A stretch of 48,983 nucleotides of DNA from an uncultured bacterium (GTDB taxonomy: Bacteria; Bacillota_I; Bacilli_A; RFN20; CAG-826), in the NCBI GenBank assembly GCA_949299335.1, contig CASGAD010000024.1, positions 1-48,983 of the forward strand, in the 5' to 3' direction. A model generated the notes under the pieces. It worked only from the letters and a program-made list of their open reading frames with translations, was not told the DNA's origin and searched no databases. Below, one piece after another: positions 35,059 through 43,693 of the stretch (its first letter is position 1; each line of letters begins with the position of its first letter). The translations under genes and the position numbers were made by a program.

Positions 35059-36034
35059 TTATTTACAAAAATATCAAGATATACCTTATAAGATTTTTTA
35101 TAACTCTATAAAAAATAATAAACTTTTCCATGCTTATTTGTTGTCTGGGGAAGTTGGTTCACCTTTGGTAGAAGTTGCAAAATTTTTAGCAACTACTATC
35201 ATCGAAGGCAATCCTGAACCATTCGTAATCAAAGATGAATTATTAAAAAAGAGAATTGAAAACAATAAATTTGGAGATTTTGTTTTTTTAGATGCTAAAG
35301 AAGGAACTGTTAAAATTGATGACATAAGAAACTTAGAAACTAAATTTGCTAGAACCTCCGAAGAAAAATACGGAAAAAAAGTTTATATGATTAATGGCGT
35401 AGAAAATTTATCAATTGAATGTATAAACGCCTTGTTAAAATTTTTAGAAGAGCCTTTAGCTAACACTTATGCTTTTTTATTAACTGAAAATGAATTTGCT
35501 ATCTTGCCAACAATTAAAAGTAGAGTACAAATAATTCATTTTCAGTCAATAGATCAAGAAGTCTTAATTAATCACGCAATAGAAATAGGTGTGGAAAGGT
35601 CTTTAGCTGAAATCTTATCGTTTTTTTATAATAGTTCGGACTCTATTTTAGAAAAATCAAAAGATGAGTCCACTACTAAAATAATTAACATTGCAATTGA
35701 AACATTAAAAAACATTAATCTAAAAAGACAATTATTCGATGTCTTGTTTAACTCAGTACTAAAAACTTGTAATAACAAGATTACTATTAGATGGTATTTT
35801 GATTATTTGATAGTCTTTTTTAAAGAAGCTCTTAAATTAAAAAATAGACAAGATACTATTTTAAAATCTTATGTTAATATATTTAAAGATTTAGCCTCCT
35901 TCCCTAATTTAGAAGGGGCAATATTAAAATTAATGCACTCTAGAAACGAAGTAAATTACAATTTAAATAGTAATTTATTAATAATACACACTTTTAGAGA
36001 TATCTTTGGAGATACAAAATGGAATACTATATAA
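35045..36034 (+). CDS. holB: DNA polymerase III delta' subunit
   Basis: A 329-residue clamp-loader subunit with a degenerate P-loop (LLSGEVGSPLVEVAKFLA), the expected Asp/Glu run in KIDDIRNLETKF and the sensor LLKFLEEPLANTYAFLLTE. Delta' cannot hydrolyse ATP but stabilises the ring with DnaX. No zinc finger is present. It overlaps tmk at its start and ricT at its end, part of the same operon. Confidence 0.9.
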   Translation: MNCVDYLQKYQDIPYKIFYNSIKNNKLFHAYLLSGEVGSPLVEVAKFLATTIIEGNPEPFVIKDELLKKRIENNKFGDFVFLDAKEGTVKIDDIRNLETKFARTSEEKYGKKVYMINGVENLSIECINALLKFLEEPLANTYAFLLTENEFAILPTIKSRVQIIHFQSIDQEVLINHAIEIGVERSLAEILSFFYNSSDSILEKSKDESTTKIINIAIETLKNINLKRQLFDVLFNSVLKTCNNKITIRWYFDYLIVFFKEALKLKNRQDTILKSYVNIFKDLASFPNLEGAILKLMHSRNEVNYNLNSNLLIIHTFRDIFGDTKWNTI

Positions 36035-37311
36035 ACGTTAAATTTGGTGTAAGTAATAAAACTTATTATTTCGCAACAGATGATATTTCTTTAGAAATTG
36101 GGCAAAAAGTTGTTGTCGAAACCATTGTTGGTTTAGAACTTGGTGAAGTAACTACTTTCCCAAAACTCATTTCTTCATTAAATTATGATAAAGAAATCAA
36201 GCCAATCAAAAGAAGAGCCACTGAAGAAGATTTAAAGGCCTATAAAGCGAACGAAGAATTAGCGATTTACGCTTCACAAATGTTTGTAAAGGTAGTTAAT
36301 GATTTAAAACTCGATATGAGATTAATCGGTGCTCAATATACTCTTGATAAAACAAAGGTTTTATTTACTTATGTTGCAGATGATAGAGTTGATTTCAGAG
36401 AATTATTAAAAATATTAGCAGCTCAACTACATTGTCGTATTGAACTAAGACAAATAAATAGTAGAGAAAGAGCTCAACTAGTTGGTGGACTTGGAGTTTG
36501 TGGTCTTCCTTTATGTTGTACATCTTTTTTCACTCAATTTGATGGAGTGTCTTTAAGCAAGGCCAAAAATCAAATGTTAGCAATTAACATCCCTAAATTA
36601 AGCGGCCAATGTGGAAAATTAATGTGTTGTTTAAAATACGAGGATGATTTATATACTGAAGCTAAAAAAGATTATCCTGCTATTAACACTAAAGTAATGT
36701 ATGAAGGTAAAGAATTTAAAGTTAATAGTTTTAATGTTCTTAGTATAATGATTAAACTTGTTAACGAGGATGATGTTGAATTTTTACCTTTAGAAAAAGT
36801 AAATACTTTACTTGGTAAAGGCAATACCACTTATGAAGAAAAGAAAGTCACTACTGAACTCTCTAAAGACAAAATTCTTTATGAGAATAAGCAAGTTAGT
36901 AAAGAAACGATTAAACAACCTGTTTCTTCTAAGCAAAATAAACCTCAACAAATACAAAAGCAGCAAAAAGAAAGCGAGAAACAAGGCACGCCTCTTCAAG
37001 TAAATAAAGGTAATAAACAAGACTCAACAGTTAATAATAGCGATAAAAAAATTAATCTAAAGCAAAAGAATAAGCCTCAAAATCAAAGCAAAAAGCCTGC
37101 AAAACCTGAAAATATTTCAAATAATCAAAGCGAACAAGGTGAAACTAAAATTCTTTTTGCAGGTCAAGCGAACAAGGTAAAAGCTTATCAAGATCAATAC
37201 TACAAAAATAATCCACACGATAAAAAGAAGAACAATTTTAAGTCAAAAGAAAACTTCAAGCAAAAACGTAATGAAGATTCTTCTATAACTAAAAAGACAC
37301 CAAAGGAATAA
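36019..37311 (+). CDS. ricT: RicT/YaaT (PSP1-domain) protein with long low-complexity tail
   Basis: A 430-residue protein. Residues 1-~265 match the PSP1/YaaT fold, with the cysteine sets VCGLPLCC (Cys 161, 166, 167) and CGKLMCC (198, 203, 204) that hold Fe-S clusters in the RicAFT complex of B. subtilis (family knowledge). RicT is involved in RNA processing with RNase Y and in biofilm and sporulation control. From residue ~270 there is a ~160-residue Lys/Gln/Asn-rich region, absent from the ~275-residue B. subtilis form. Confidence 0.88.
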   Translation: MEYYINVKFGVSNKTYYFATDDISLEIGQKVVVETIVGLELGEVTTFPKLISSLNYDKEIKPIKRRATEEDLKAYKANEELAIYASQMFVKVVNDLKLDMRLIGAQYTLDKTKVLFTYVADDRVDFRELLKILAAQLHCRIELRQINSRERAQLVGGLGVCGLPLCCTSFFTQFDGVSLSKAKNQMLAINIPKLSGQCGKLMCCLKYEDDLYTEAKKDYPAINTKVMYEGKEFKVNSFNVLSIMIKLVNEDDVEFLPLEKVNTLLGKGNTTYEEKKVTTELSKDKILYENKQVSKETIKQPVSSKQNKPQQIQKQQKESEKQGTPLQVNKGNKQDSTVNNSDKKINLKQKNKPQNQSKKPAKPENISNNQSEQGETKILFAGQANKVKAYQDQYYKNNPHDKKKNNFKSKENFKQKRNEDSSITKKTPKE

Positions 37312-37313
37312 TT

Positions 37314-38135
37314 ATGGGAGAATTATTTTTAGTTCCTTCACCAATTGGCAATTTAAAAGAAGTCTCTCCTAGAGTTATGGAGGTTCTTTCCGCTATTGAC
37401 TTAGTAGCTTGCGAAGATACTCGTAACACTTCAAAGTTGCTTGCTTTACTTGGCATAAGCAAAAAATGTATTTCATGTCATGTACATAACGAGTCTTTTG
37501 AGAGTGAAAAAATCATCGAACTACTTTTAAATGGTAAAAAAATCGCTTATCTTTCTGATGCAGGATATCCTTGTATTAGTGATCCAGGCTCAATTCTAGT
37601 TAAAAAAGCAATTGAAAATAATATTAAAATTACTCCTTTAAGTGGACCTAATGCTTTTTTAAATGCCTTGATTGCCTCAGGAATTGATACATCTCACTTC
37701 TTATTTTATGGATTTTTAGATTCTAAAGAGTCTAAGCGAGAAAATGAATTAGATAAACTTAAAGAGTTCCCTTACACTTTAATTTTTTATGAAGCCCCTC
37801 ATAGAATTAACGACACTTTAAAATCAATGTTAAAAGTCTTAGGAAACAGAAAAATAACAATCGCTAGAGAATTAACAAAACTTCACGAAGAATTTATTAG
37901 AAGTGACTTACTTACTCTAATAAATGAAAATCGAAATTTTATTGGTGAACTTGTTATTGTCGTTGAAAAATACGAAAAAGAGGACATAAAAGACTTAGAT
38001 GAATATGTTACTAAAGTCAAAGAATTAGTAAAAAGTAACTACAAATTGAAAGAAGCAGTCTCTATTGTAAGTTTATTATTCAGTGTAAATAAAAATAAAT
38101 TATATAAAGAAGCAATTGAAAAAATCGAAGACTAA
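37314..38135 (+). CDS. rsmI: 16S rRNA (cytidine-1402-2'-O)-methyltransferase RsmI
   Basis: A 273-residue tetrapyrrole-methylase-fold enzyme with PSPIGNLKEVSPR at the start, CEDTRNTSKLL and LSDAGYPCISDPG in the SAM pocket. The reaction 2'-O-methylates C1402 with RsmH's N4 methylation. It closes the dnaX cluster, two bases after ricT; the yabA gene that usually lies between them is absent. Confidence 0.94.
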   Translation: MGELFLVPSPIGNLKEVSPRVMEVLSAIDLVACEDTRNTSKLLALLGISKKCISCHVHNESFESEKIIELLLNGKKIAYLSDAGYPCISDPGSILVKKAIENNIKITPLSGPNAFLNALIASGIDTSHFLFYGFLDSKESKRENELDKLKEFPYTLIFYEAPHRINDTLKSMLKVLGNRKITIARELTKLHEEFIRSDLLTLINENRNFIGELVIVVEKYEKEDIKDLDEYVTKVKELVKSNYKLKEAVSIVSLLFSVNKNKLYKEAIEKIED

Positions 38136-38156
38136 TAAATATCTTCGATTTTTTTA
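38118..38156. terminator. Bidirectional terminator
   Basis: AAAAATCGAAGA (38120-38131) pairs with TCTTCGATTTTT (38142-38153), 10-base loop. It lies between rsmI and the convergent GH2 gene. Confidence 0.8.
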
Positions 38157-39883
38157 TTCAACTTCATTAATTTTTCTTTATTTAACTTTAAGACTTTTCT
38201 ATCAAAAGTATAAATACCATTATATTCTTTTTCGCAATCACTTACTTCCGTATAGATTACTCCATTCAGTTTTCCTTTTTTCATTTGCTTAATAAACTTT
38301 TTATATAGTTTGAAGTATTTTCTATTAAATGTTTTAGTTGAATGAGCATAACCATGTCCAAAGCTACCTTTAAAGAAAGAATGTCCTTTCACTTTATAAC
38401 TTATTCCTCCTGTTTCAGTTAATACATAAGGTCTATGATATTTTTTATCGTATCTTTTTCTAGCAGGAATCGTATAAGAATGTACTGAGTAAAAATCACT
38501 ATTTTTCGAATCTACCCATCCACTCGCTGTATCATAAAGTCTAGAAGAATCATATTCTTTAAAAATTTTATAAACTTTACTAGGCTCAAATTCTCCCCAC
38601 GCTTCATTAAAAATTGTATAGATAATTATTGAAGGATAGTTATATAAAGTATCGACTATTTCCTTACTTTCTTTAATAAATTCTTCTTTTCCTTCGTTAG
38701 ATTCTCTACCAAACATTCCTTCTTTTATCCATGACTCTTTATTAATAAAAGCGGTAAATAATCTAGGGAAAACTACCTCTTTAAATTTATAAGGCGTTCC
38801 TCCATTAACAAAATCTTGAATTACTAGCATTCCATATTTGTCGCATAAATAATAGAAAGTATCACACTCAATTTTAATGTGCTTTCTTAAAGTGTTATAA
38901 CCTAACTCCTTTAAAGCTTTAATTTCATTTTCGTAATCATCATAACTTTTTGGAGTTAAATTTCCTAAATAATAGTAACCTTGGTCTAATAATCCATTTA
39001 AAATAATTCTTTTATTATTTAGATAAATACCTTTTCTATGTTTTTTGCCTTCTTTTATTTCTATTTTTCTAAAGCCAAAATAAGATTCTATTGTATCGCT
39101 TAAATAAGTGACTTTAACGTGATACAAGAAAGGATCATCATAACTCCATGGATGAGGGTTAGTTAGTTTTATTAAATTTTTGGAATTAGTTTTTATATTA
39201 TAATATTTTCCATCTAAAAATAATCCAGCTACCCCGTTTTCTTTAGTATCAACTCTAACTTCAACTATACTTTCATCGTAATGAATTATAAACTTAACAT
39301 TTTCAATATATTCGGTAGGAACTTCTTCTATCCATACAGGCTTATAAATTCCACTACTAGTTGTATAAAAATATCCCGTTGGATTTAAAGTTTGTTTTCC
39401 TCTTAAATGATAAGACGTGTCGCTTATATCTCTCACTTTAATAATTAATTCATTATTTCCTTCATTAATAAAGTCCGTAATATCAAAATGAAATTTTGTG
39501 TATCCGCCTTCATGATTTCCCACAAATTTTCCATTTAAATATATCCATGAAAACATGTCTATTCCATCAAAATTAAGCAAAACTCGATTATTTTTTCTAC
39601 TTTTATGAAATTCAAAATTCTTATGGTAATAGATGAAATCATCATCTTCAACTAAATAATTTACTCCACTTAAAGGAGCTTCTAAAGCAAAAGGAACAAT
39701 AATTTTTTTAGAATAAATTAAAGGCAATTCATCAACTTTATTAACCTCAAGTTCCCATTCACCATTTAAAGAAAAATAACTCTGTCTTACAAAATTAGGT
39801 CTAGGATATTCTTTTAAAGGATCTTTTATTAACTCAACTTTTTCATTAAGTTTATCTAAATATGGTCGTCCATTATTTTTCAT
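38132..39883 (-). CDS. Glycoside hydrolase family 2 protein
   Basis: A 583-residue cytosolic GH2 enzyme without a signal peptide. It has the sugar-binding domain (residues ~20-190, SLNGEWELE ... DGIDMFSWIYLNGKFVG), an Ig-like domain (~190-285) and a TIM barrel with acid/base Glu427 (FNEAWGEF) and nucleophile Glu490 (TETGG). The length fits beta-glucuronidase/beta-galactosidase-like members. The substrate cannot be set from these motifs. The start overlaps the end of the MFS gene, so uptake and hydrolysis of a glycoside are probably coupled. Confidence 0.9.
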   Translation of the reverse strand: MKNNGRPYLDKLNEKVELIKDPLKEYPRPNFVRQSYFSLNGEWELEVNKVDELPLIYSKKIIVPFALEAPLSGVNYLVEDDDFIYYHKNFEFHKSRKNNRVLLNFDGIDMFSWIYLNGKFVGNHEGGYTKFHFDITDFINEGNNELIIKVRDISDTSYHLRGKQTLNPTGYFYTTSSGIYKPVWIEEVPTEYIENVKFIIHYDESIVEVRVDTKENGVAGLFLDGKYYNIKTNSKNLIKLTNPHPWSYDDPFLYHVKVTYLSDTIESYFGFRKIEIKEGKKHRKGIYLNNKRIILNGLLDQGYYYLGNLTPKSYDDYENEIKALKELGYNTLRKHIKIECDTFYYLCDKYGMLVIQDFVNGGTPYKFKEVVFPRLFTAFINKESWIKEGMFGRESNEGKEEFIKESKEIVDTLYNYPSIIIYTIFNEAWGEFEPSKVYKIFKEYDSSRLYDTASGWVDSKNSDFYSVHSYTIPARKRYDKKYHRPYVLTETGGISYKVKGHSFFKGSFGHGYAHSTKTFNRKYFKLYKKFIKQMKKGKLNGVIYTEVSDCEKEYNGIYTFDRKVLKLNKEKLMKLNKKIEDIY

Positions 39884-41099
39884 CTTTTTGTGCTCCTTCT
39901 TTTTTATTTTTAATTATGATAAATATAATTAAGGCAATTGCAATTAATAGAATAAATAATCCAACTAAATATCCATAATTAGAAGGTAATGGGCTTTTAA
40001 CTCCATACTCTCCTTCGTAAGTTGCGCCAAATGCTTTATTTAACGCATCTCCAATAAACGGACCAATACACATTGGTAAAGCAACGACAAAAATCATTCT
40101 TATTCCCATAAAAGTTCCTTCTTTACCTTTAGGGATATAACTTCTAACCAAAGAGTTTAAAATCGTTGGAACACTTACATACCCTAAAATCATTATTAAT
40201 CCACTAATTGAAGCGTATACAGTTCTTAAGGTTGTATTTTCAATAAATGGTATAAAAAACATCATAAATAAGCCAATAATCAAAATAACTATTACCGGTA
40301 TAATCATTTTCTTTTTGCCAACCTTATCAGCAATTATTCCTATAATTACGCTAAGTATTGAACCTATTAAAAGGGCAACGGCCATAACTATTGCAAATGG
40401 AGTTAAAAATGATTCTCCTGTATTAGGAATATTACAAGTTTTTTCTATATATACCATTAAATAAGGAAAATAAACTTGGATAGCTACTCCATATATAAAA
40501 TAAATTAATAAAACTAAATATAAATTTTTATGTTCTTTAATAGTTTTAATTTTGAAACCTTCTAAAAATAAATTTCCATAATTTGTTGATGGCGCTATTT
40601 CTTTTTTCTCTTTTGGAATTAAAAACACAGAAATTAAACCAACTAAAGCAACTAATCCACCAACAATATAAAAAAATAAATCCCACCTATATCCATTGGC
40701 TTCTGTTGTTAATCCATTTAACCCAACAAATATTATTAACATTGCAATTAAAGGAAGGATTGATAAAACTCCCTCAACTTTTGCTCTATTTTCTTCATTT
40801 GTATTTCGAGTTACATAACTATTAAATGCTGCATCATTACTTGTAGATCCTAAAAAAGTCATAATACAATCAATTACTATAACCATAATTGCTGCACTTT
40901 GAGCGGTCATAGAAATTACAAATAATGAAGTATCACTATTAACATTAAGCATACCAAATGAAGCAGTTGATATGCCCCATAAAATATAACCTAACGAAAT
41001 AAAAATTTTTCTTTTATTAACTTTATCAGTTAATGTTCCCATAAATAAAGTAGTCAAAGTCGCCACTATCGCACTTAAAGCAGTAGTTATAGCAATCAT
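39873..41099 (-). CDS. MFS transporter, main part (frame-split from TM1 segment)
   Basis: The protein has 408 residues and about eleven membrane helices, with the MFS loop motif GTLTDKVNKRK after the first helix and the matching GIIADKVGKKKM in the second half. It starts abruptly at what would be TM2 of a glycoside transporter. The missing TM1 is in the frame immediately upstream (41096-41272), whose TGA overlaps this ATG as ATGA. The two together look like one transporter of the glycoside/sugar type that imports the GH2 substrate. See the finding on this split. Confidence 0.8.
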   Translation of the reverse strand: MIAITTALSAIVATLTTLFMGTLTDKVNKRKIFISLGYILWGISTASFGMLNVNSDTSLFVISMTAQSAAIMVIVIDCIMTFLGSTSNDAAFNSYVTRNTNEENRAKVEGVLSILPLIAMLIIFVGLNGLTTEANGYRWDLFFYIVGGLVALVGLISVFLIPKEKKEIAPSTNYGNLFLEGFKIKTIKEHKNLYLVLLIYFIYGVAIQVYFPYLMVYIEKTCNIPNTGESFLTPFAIVMAVALLIGSILSVIIGIIADKVGKKKMIIPVIVILIIGLFMMFFIPFIENTTLRTVYASISGLIMILGYVSVPTILNSLVRSYIPKGKEGTFMGIRMIFVVALPMCIGPFIGDALNKAFGATYEGEYGVKSPLPSNYGYLVGLFILLIAIALIIFIIIKNKKEGAQKDEK

Positions 41100-41272
41100 A
41101 AGACATAATCAAAGCCACCATCTTTACTTGTAAAATTTAAATAGGTTATATATGTATTTAAATACATATTTTCAATCGACCAAGCAAATTGACCTGCTAA
41201 ACCTATGATTATAAAGATGAACCATTCTCTAACCGATATTTTATTATTGCTATTTACTTTTTCTTTTAGCAT
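41096..41272 (-). CDS. MFS transporter N-terminal segment (TM1), separate frame
   Basis: A 58-residue frame with SVREWFIFIIIGLAGQFAWS as its single helix. It aligns in order and spacing with the N-terminus expected for the MFS gene at 39873-41099, but its TGA (41098-41096) overlaps that gene's ATG in an ATGA arrangement in the -1 frame. The start ATG at 41272 is 12 bases after the P-II-like gene's stop and has only a weak ribosome site. Confidence 0.75.
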   Translation of the reverse strand: MLKEKVNSNNKISVREWFIFIIIGLAGQFAWSIENMYLNTYITYLNFTSKDGGFDYVL

Positions 41273-41284
41273 AAACTTTATTTA

Positions 41285-41632
41285 TTATTCGTTTGAAATT
41301 TTATCGATATCTTCTAAAGGTGTTAACCCTACAACGTCACTAACTTTTAAAGAGAAAGCAATTCCACTTCCTTGAGTTTCAAGTCCAGCCCCTTTATATA
41401 TTTCTAAAAGGACCTTATCTTTAATCTCTTCTTCAACTAAAACGAAGACAATTTCCTTTTCTGGTTGAATCGCAATACCAAAAAATTCACCCATTTCTTT
41501 ATTTCCAGTACCTCTAGCCACAAACGTAGTGCCACCTCTAGCACCTGCATCCTTTGCAGCTTCCATTACTAAATCGGTAAATCCTTTATTAATAATAACG
41601 ACAATTAAGTCATAGTTCTTATCAGTTGTCAT
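41285..41632 (-). CDS. P-II-like signalling protein (second copy)
   Basis: A 115-residue P-II-fold protein. It keeps beta1 LIVVIINKGF, the GARGGTTFVARGTG element, a short T-loop region, the GIAIQPEKEIVFVLV strand and a B-loop-like GLETQGSGIAFSLKV. The T-loop lacks the usual long Tyr-uridylylation loop, so it is probably not a canonical GlnB. It overlaps the first P-II-like gene by 11 bases and forms one operon with DUF1538 and the MFS/GH2 genes. Confidence 0.75.
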   Translation of the reverse strand: MTTDKNYDLIVVIINKGFTDLVMEAAKDAGARGGTTFVARGTGNKEMGEFFGIAIQPEKEIVFVLVEEEIKDKVLLEIYKGAGLETQGSGIAFSLKVSDVVGLTPLEDIDKISNE

Positions 41633-42074
41633 GGTTTTCTTTCCTCTTTATATTTTCTTTAGTATTTGTTAGATACTTATATAATAAAACACCCGCTATA
41701 GAATCTACATCCATAAAAAAGGCAACACCTTTAGCTTTTTTAGAGATTTTAAATCTATTAACAATAATTTCTTTTAAAGAAGGTACATCACTTTCTTTAA
41801 CAATGCTCAAAACAATATCTTTTTTTGTTTCACCAATTCCCAAAATATCATAAATTTCTCTACTTGCTGTACCTGTTCCATAGACTAAAAAAGAGGCACC
41901 AACTTCACGAGAAGCAAATTCATTAATATAATAATCACCTTGGTGACGATTAACGATAATGCAAAGTACTTTGAGTTTTTTTAACTCAAATTCTTGGTCA
42001 TAAGATTTTTTCTCTACCTTGGTTTCTTGTGATTTTTCGTTATTTCTTTCAGCTTTTCTTTTTATTTTAACCAT
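41622..42074 (-). CDS. P-II-like signalling protein (first copy, basic N-terminus)
   Basis: A 150-residue protein. Residues ~33-140 have the P-II fold: KLKVLCIIVNRHQGDYYINEFASREVGASFLVYGTGTAS and KKDIVLSIVKESDV ... KKAKGVAFFMDVDSI. The first ~30 residues are highly basic. The usual B-loop glycine cluster is reduced to KAKGVAF. It follows the DUF1538 gene by five bases. A direct role in gating or sensing for the DUF1538 protein is inferred from adjacency, not shown. Confidence 0.7.
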   Translation of the reverse strand: MVKIKRKAERNNEKSQETKVEKKSYDQEFELKKLKVLCIIVNRHQGDYYINEFASREVGASFLVYGTGTASREIYDILGIGETKKDIVLSIVKESDVPSLKEIIVNRFKISKKAKGVAFFMDVDSIAGVLLYKYLTNTKENIKRKENHDN

Positions 42075-42079
42075 AATAA

Positions 42080-43633
42080 TTACCCAAGATGAATGATTTG
42101 AATATCATCTGCTTCTTTAACACGTTTACGAGCACGTCTATATTTAATTTTGGTCTCAACTTCAGCATTTAAGCCTAATAATTGAACACAAATTAATGGC
42201 ATAGAACTAATTAATCCAATTACTCCAAAGCCACTTCCAACATCTAACGCTCCACTAATACCTAAAACAAAAGGTAAAACAAAACAACTCGACATTGTCC
42301 CGCTAGCAACTCCACCAGAGTCAAACGCAACAGCTGTATAAATATCTGGAACAGTAAATGTTAAAGCTAAAGCAATAACATAGAATGGAACTAAATAATA
42401 GGCAATACTAAACCCACCACAGAGTTCTCTAATAACTTCTAAGACAATAGCTAGTGAGACACCTATACAAAGAGCAAAAAGCATCTTCTTTTTAGTGATT
42501 ACACCACCACTAATTTCTTCAACTTGTTCATTTAAAACATGTACGCCAGGTTCAACTAAAACAACAGCCAAACCGATGACAATAGCTAAAATTATAATCA
42601 TGTAGTTATAACTACCATCATAAATAGGATTAGCAAGTCCATTTCCTAAACTATAAGCCAAAGGAATAAGACCAAGTTTTGCACTTGTTAAGAAAATTGT
42701 TAAGCCTAAAAATGTATATATAAAACCAATATAAATTCTAATTAATTCTTTTTTATTAATCTTAATAAATAAGGCTTGATAAACTGTAAAGAAAACACAA
42801 ATTGGTAAAATAGCAATTAAAACCTCTAAAAATGTAGCCCCTAAAACAGCGACAAATTCAGGATCAGTTTCAACAACATTTTCAATATTATTAAATGCTC
42901 CATAATTTCCTAAGCATAAAAACAATATCATAGAAGTTAAAATTGGTCCGATAGAACATAAAGTAGTGACACCAAATGAGTCACTTGATGAGTTTTTACC
43001 ACCTCTAACGCTTGCAACACCAGCACCAAATGTTAATAAAAAGGGAACGGTGACTGGTCCAGTAGTAACTCCACTTGAATCAAAAACTATTGAAATTATT
43101 GCATCTCCACCATCAACAGTTTCAAATATGCAAGCCATTCCAAAAATTAAAGCATAGAAAAATAATAACCATAGCTTTAAACTTTTTTGAAAAACAATTC
43201 TAAATAATCCGATAACAAGGAAAATTCCTACACCAACACCAATAATTATCTTAAAAATCCATTGATTATTCATAGGCAAAACACCTTCAAGGAGTTCACT
43301 TAAAACTGCTAGATCAGGTTCAGCAATTGTTATCATAATGCCTAAAAGTAAGGCCACAATTCCCATAAAAACTAGTGATCTTTTTTTAGTAACATTAGCA
43401 CCAATATATTTACCAACTTTACTCATGGCAATATCACTACCAAGTGAAAATAAAGCCATACCTAAAATTAAACAAACAACACAAATTAAAAAAGTGACAA
43501 GCACATCGACCGGAATGGTATTATCAGGGAAAATGCTTGAGTATTGTAAACCAAAAATAACTAGTACCAATACACAGATTGGAACTACAGAAATTAATGC
43601 TTCTAAAAGTTTGTCACGAGCTTCTTTAATCAT
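42080..43633 (-). CDS. DUF1538-family membrane protein (putative transporter)
   Basis: A 517-residue protein with about 12-14 predicted helices in two homologous halves. The repeated element is V-T-V-P-F-L-L-T-F-G-A-G-V-A-S in half one and SGGVASGTMSSCFVLPFVLG in half two, each followed by SSDSFGVTTLCSIGPI or SGFGVIGLISSMPLI. This fits DUF1538, a family of unknown substrate. The start has no Shine-Dalgarno site. A TATAAT lies about 10 bases upstream, so a very short leader is possible. Two P-II-like genes follow. Confidence 0.75.
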   Translation of the reverse strand: MIKEARDKLLEALISVVPICVLVLVIFGLQYSSIFPDNTIPVDVLVTFLICVVCLILGMALFSLGSDIAMSKVGKYIGANVTKKRSLVFMGIVALLLGIMITIAEPDLAVLSELLEGVLPMNNQWIFKIIIGVGVGIFLVIGLFRIVFQKSLKLWLLFFYALIFGMACIFETVDGGDAIISIVFDSSGVTTGPVTVPFLLTFGAGVASVRGGKNSSSDSFGVTTLCSIGPILTSMILFLCLGNYGAFNNIENVVETDPEFVAVLGATFLEVLIAILPICVFFTVYQALFIKINKKELIRIYIGFIYTFLGLTIFLTSAKLGLIPLAYSLGNGLANPIYDGSYNYMIIILAIVIGLAVVLVEPGVHVLNEQVEEISGGVITKKKMLFALCIGVSLAIVLEVIRELCGGFSIAYYLVPFYVIALALTFTVPDIYTAVAFDSGGVASGTMSSCFVLPFVLGISGALDVGSGFGVIGLISSMPLICVQLLGLNAEVETKIKYRRARKRVKEADDIQIIHLG

Positions 43634-43693
43634 CTTATATATTATATTACAAATTTAAATATATTTTTAAGAAAAGATAAAAATTTTTAAAAT

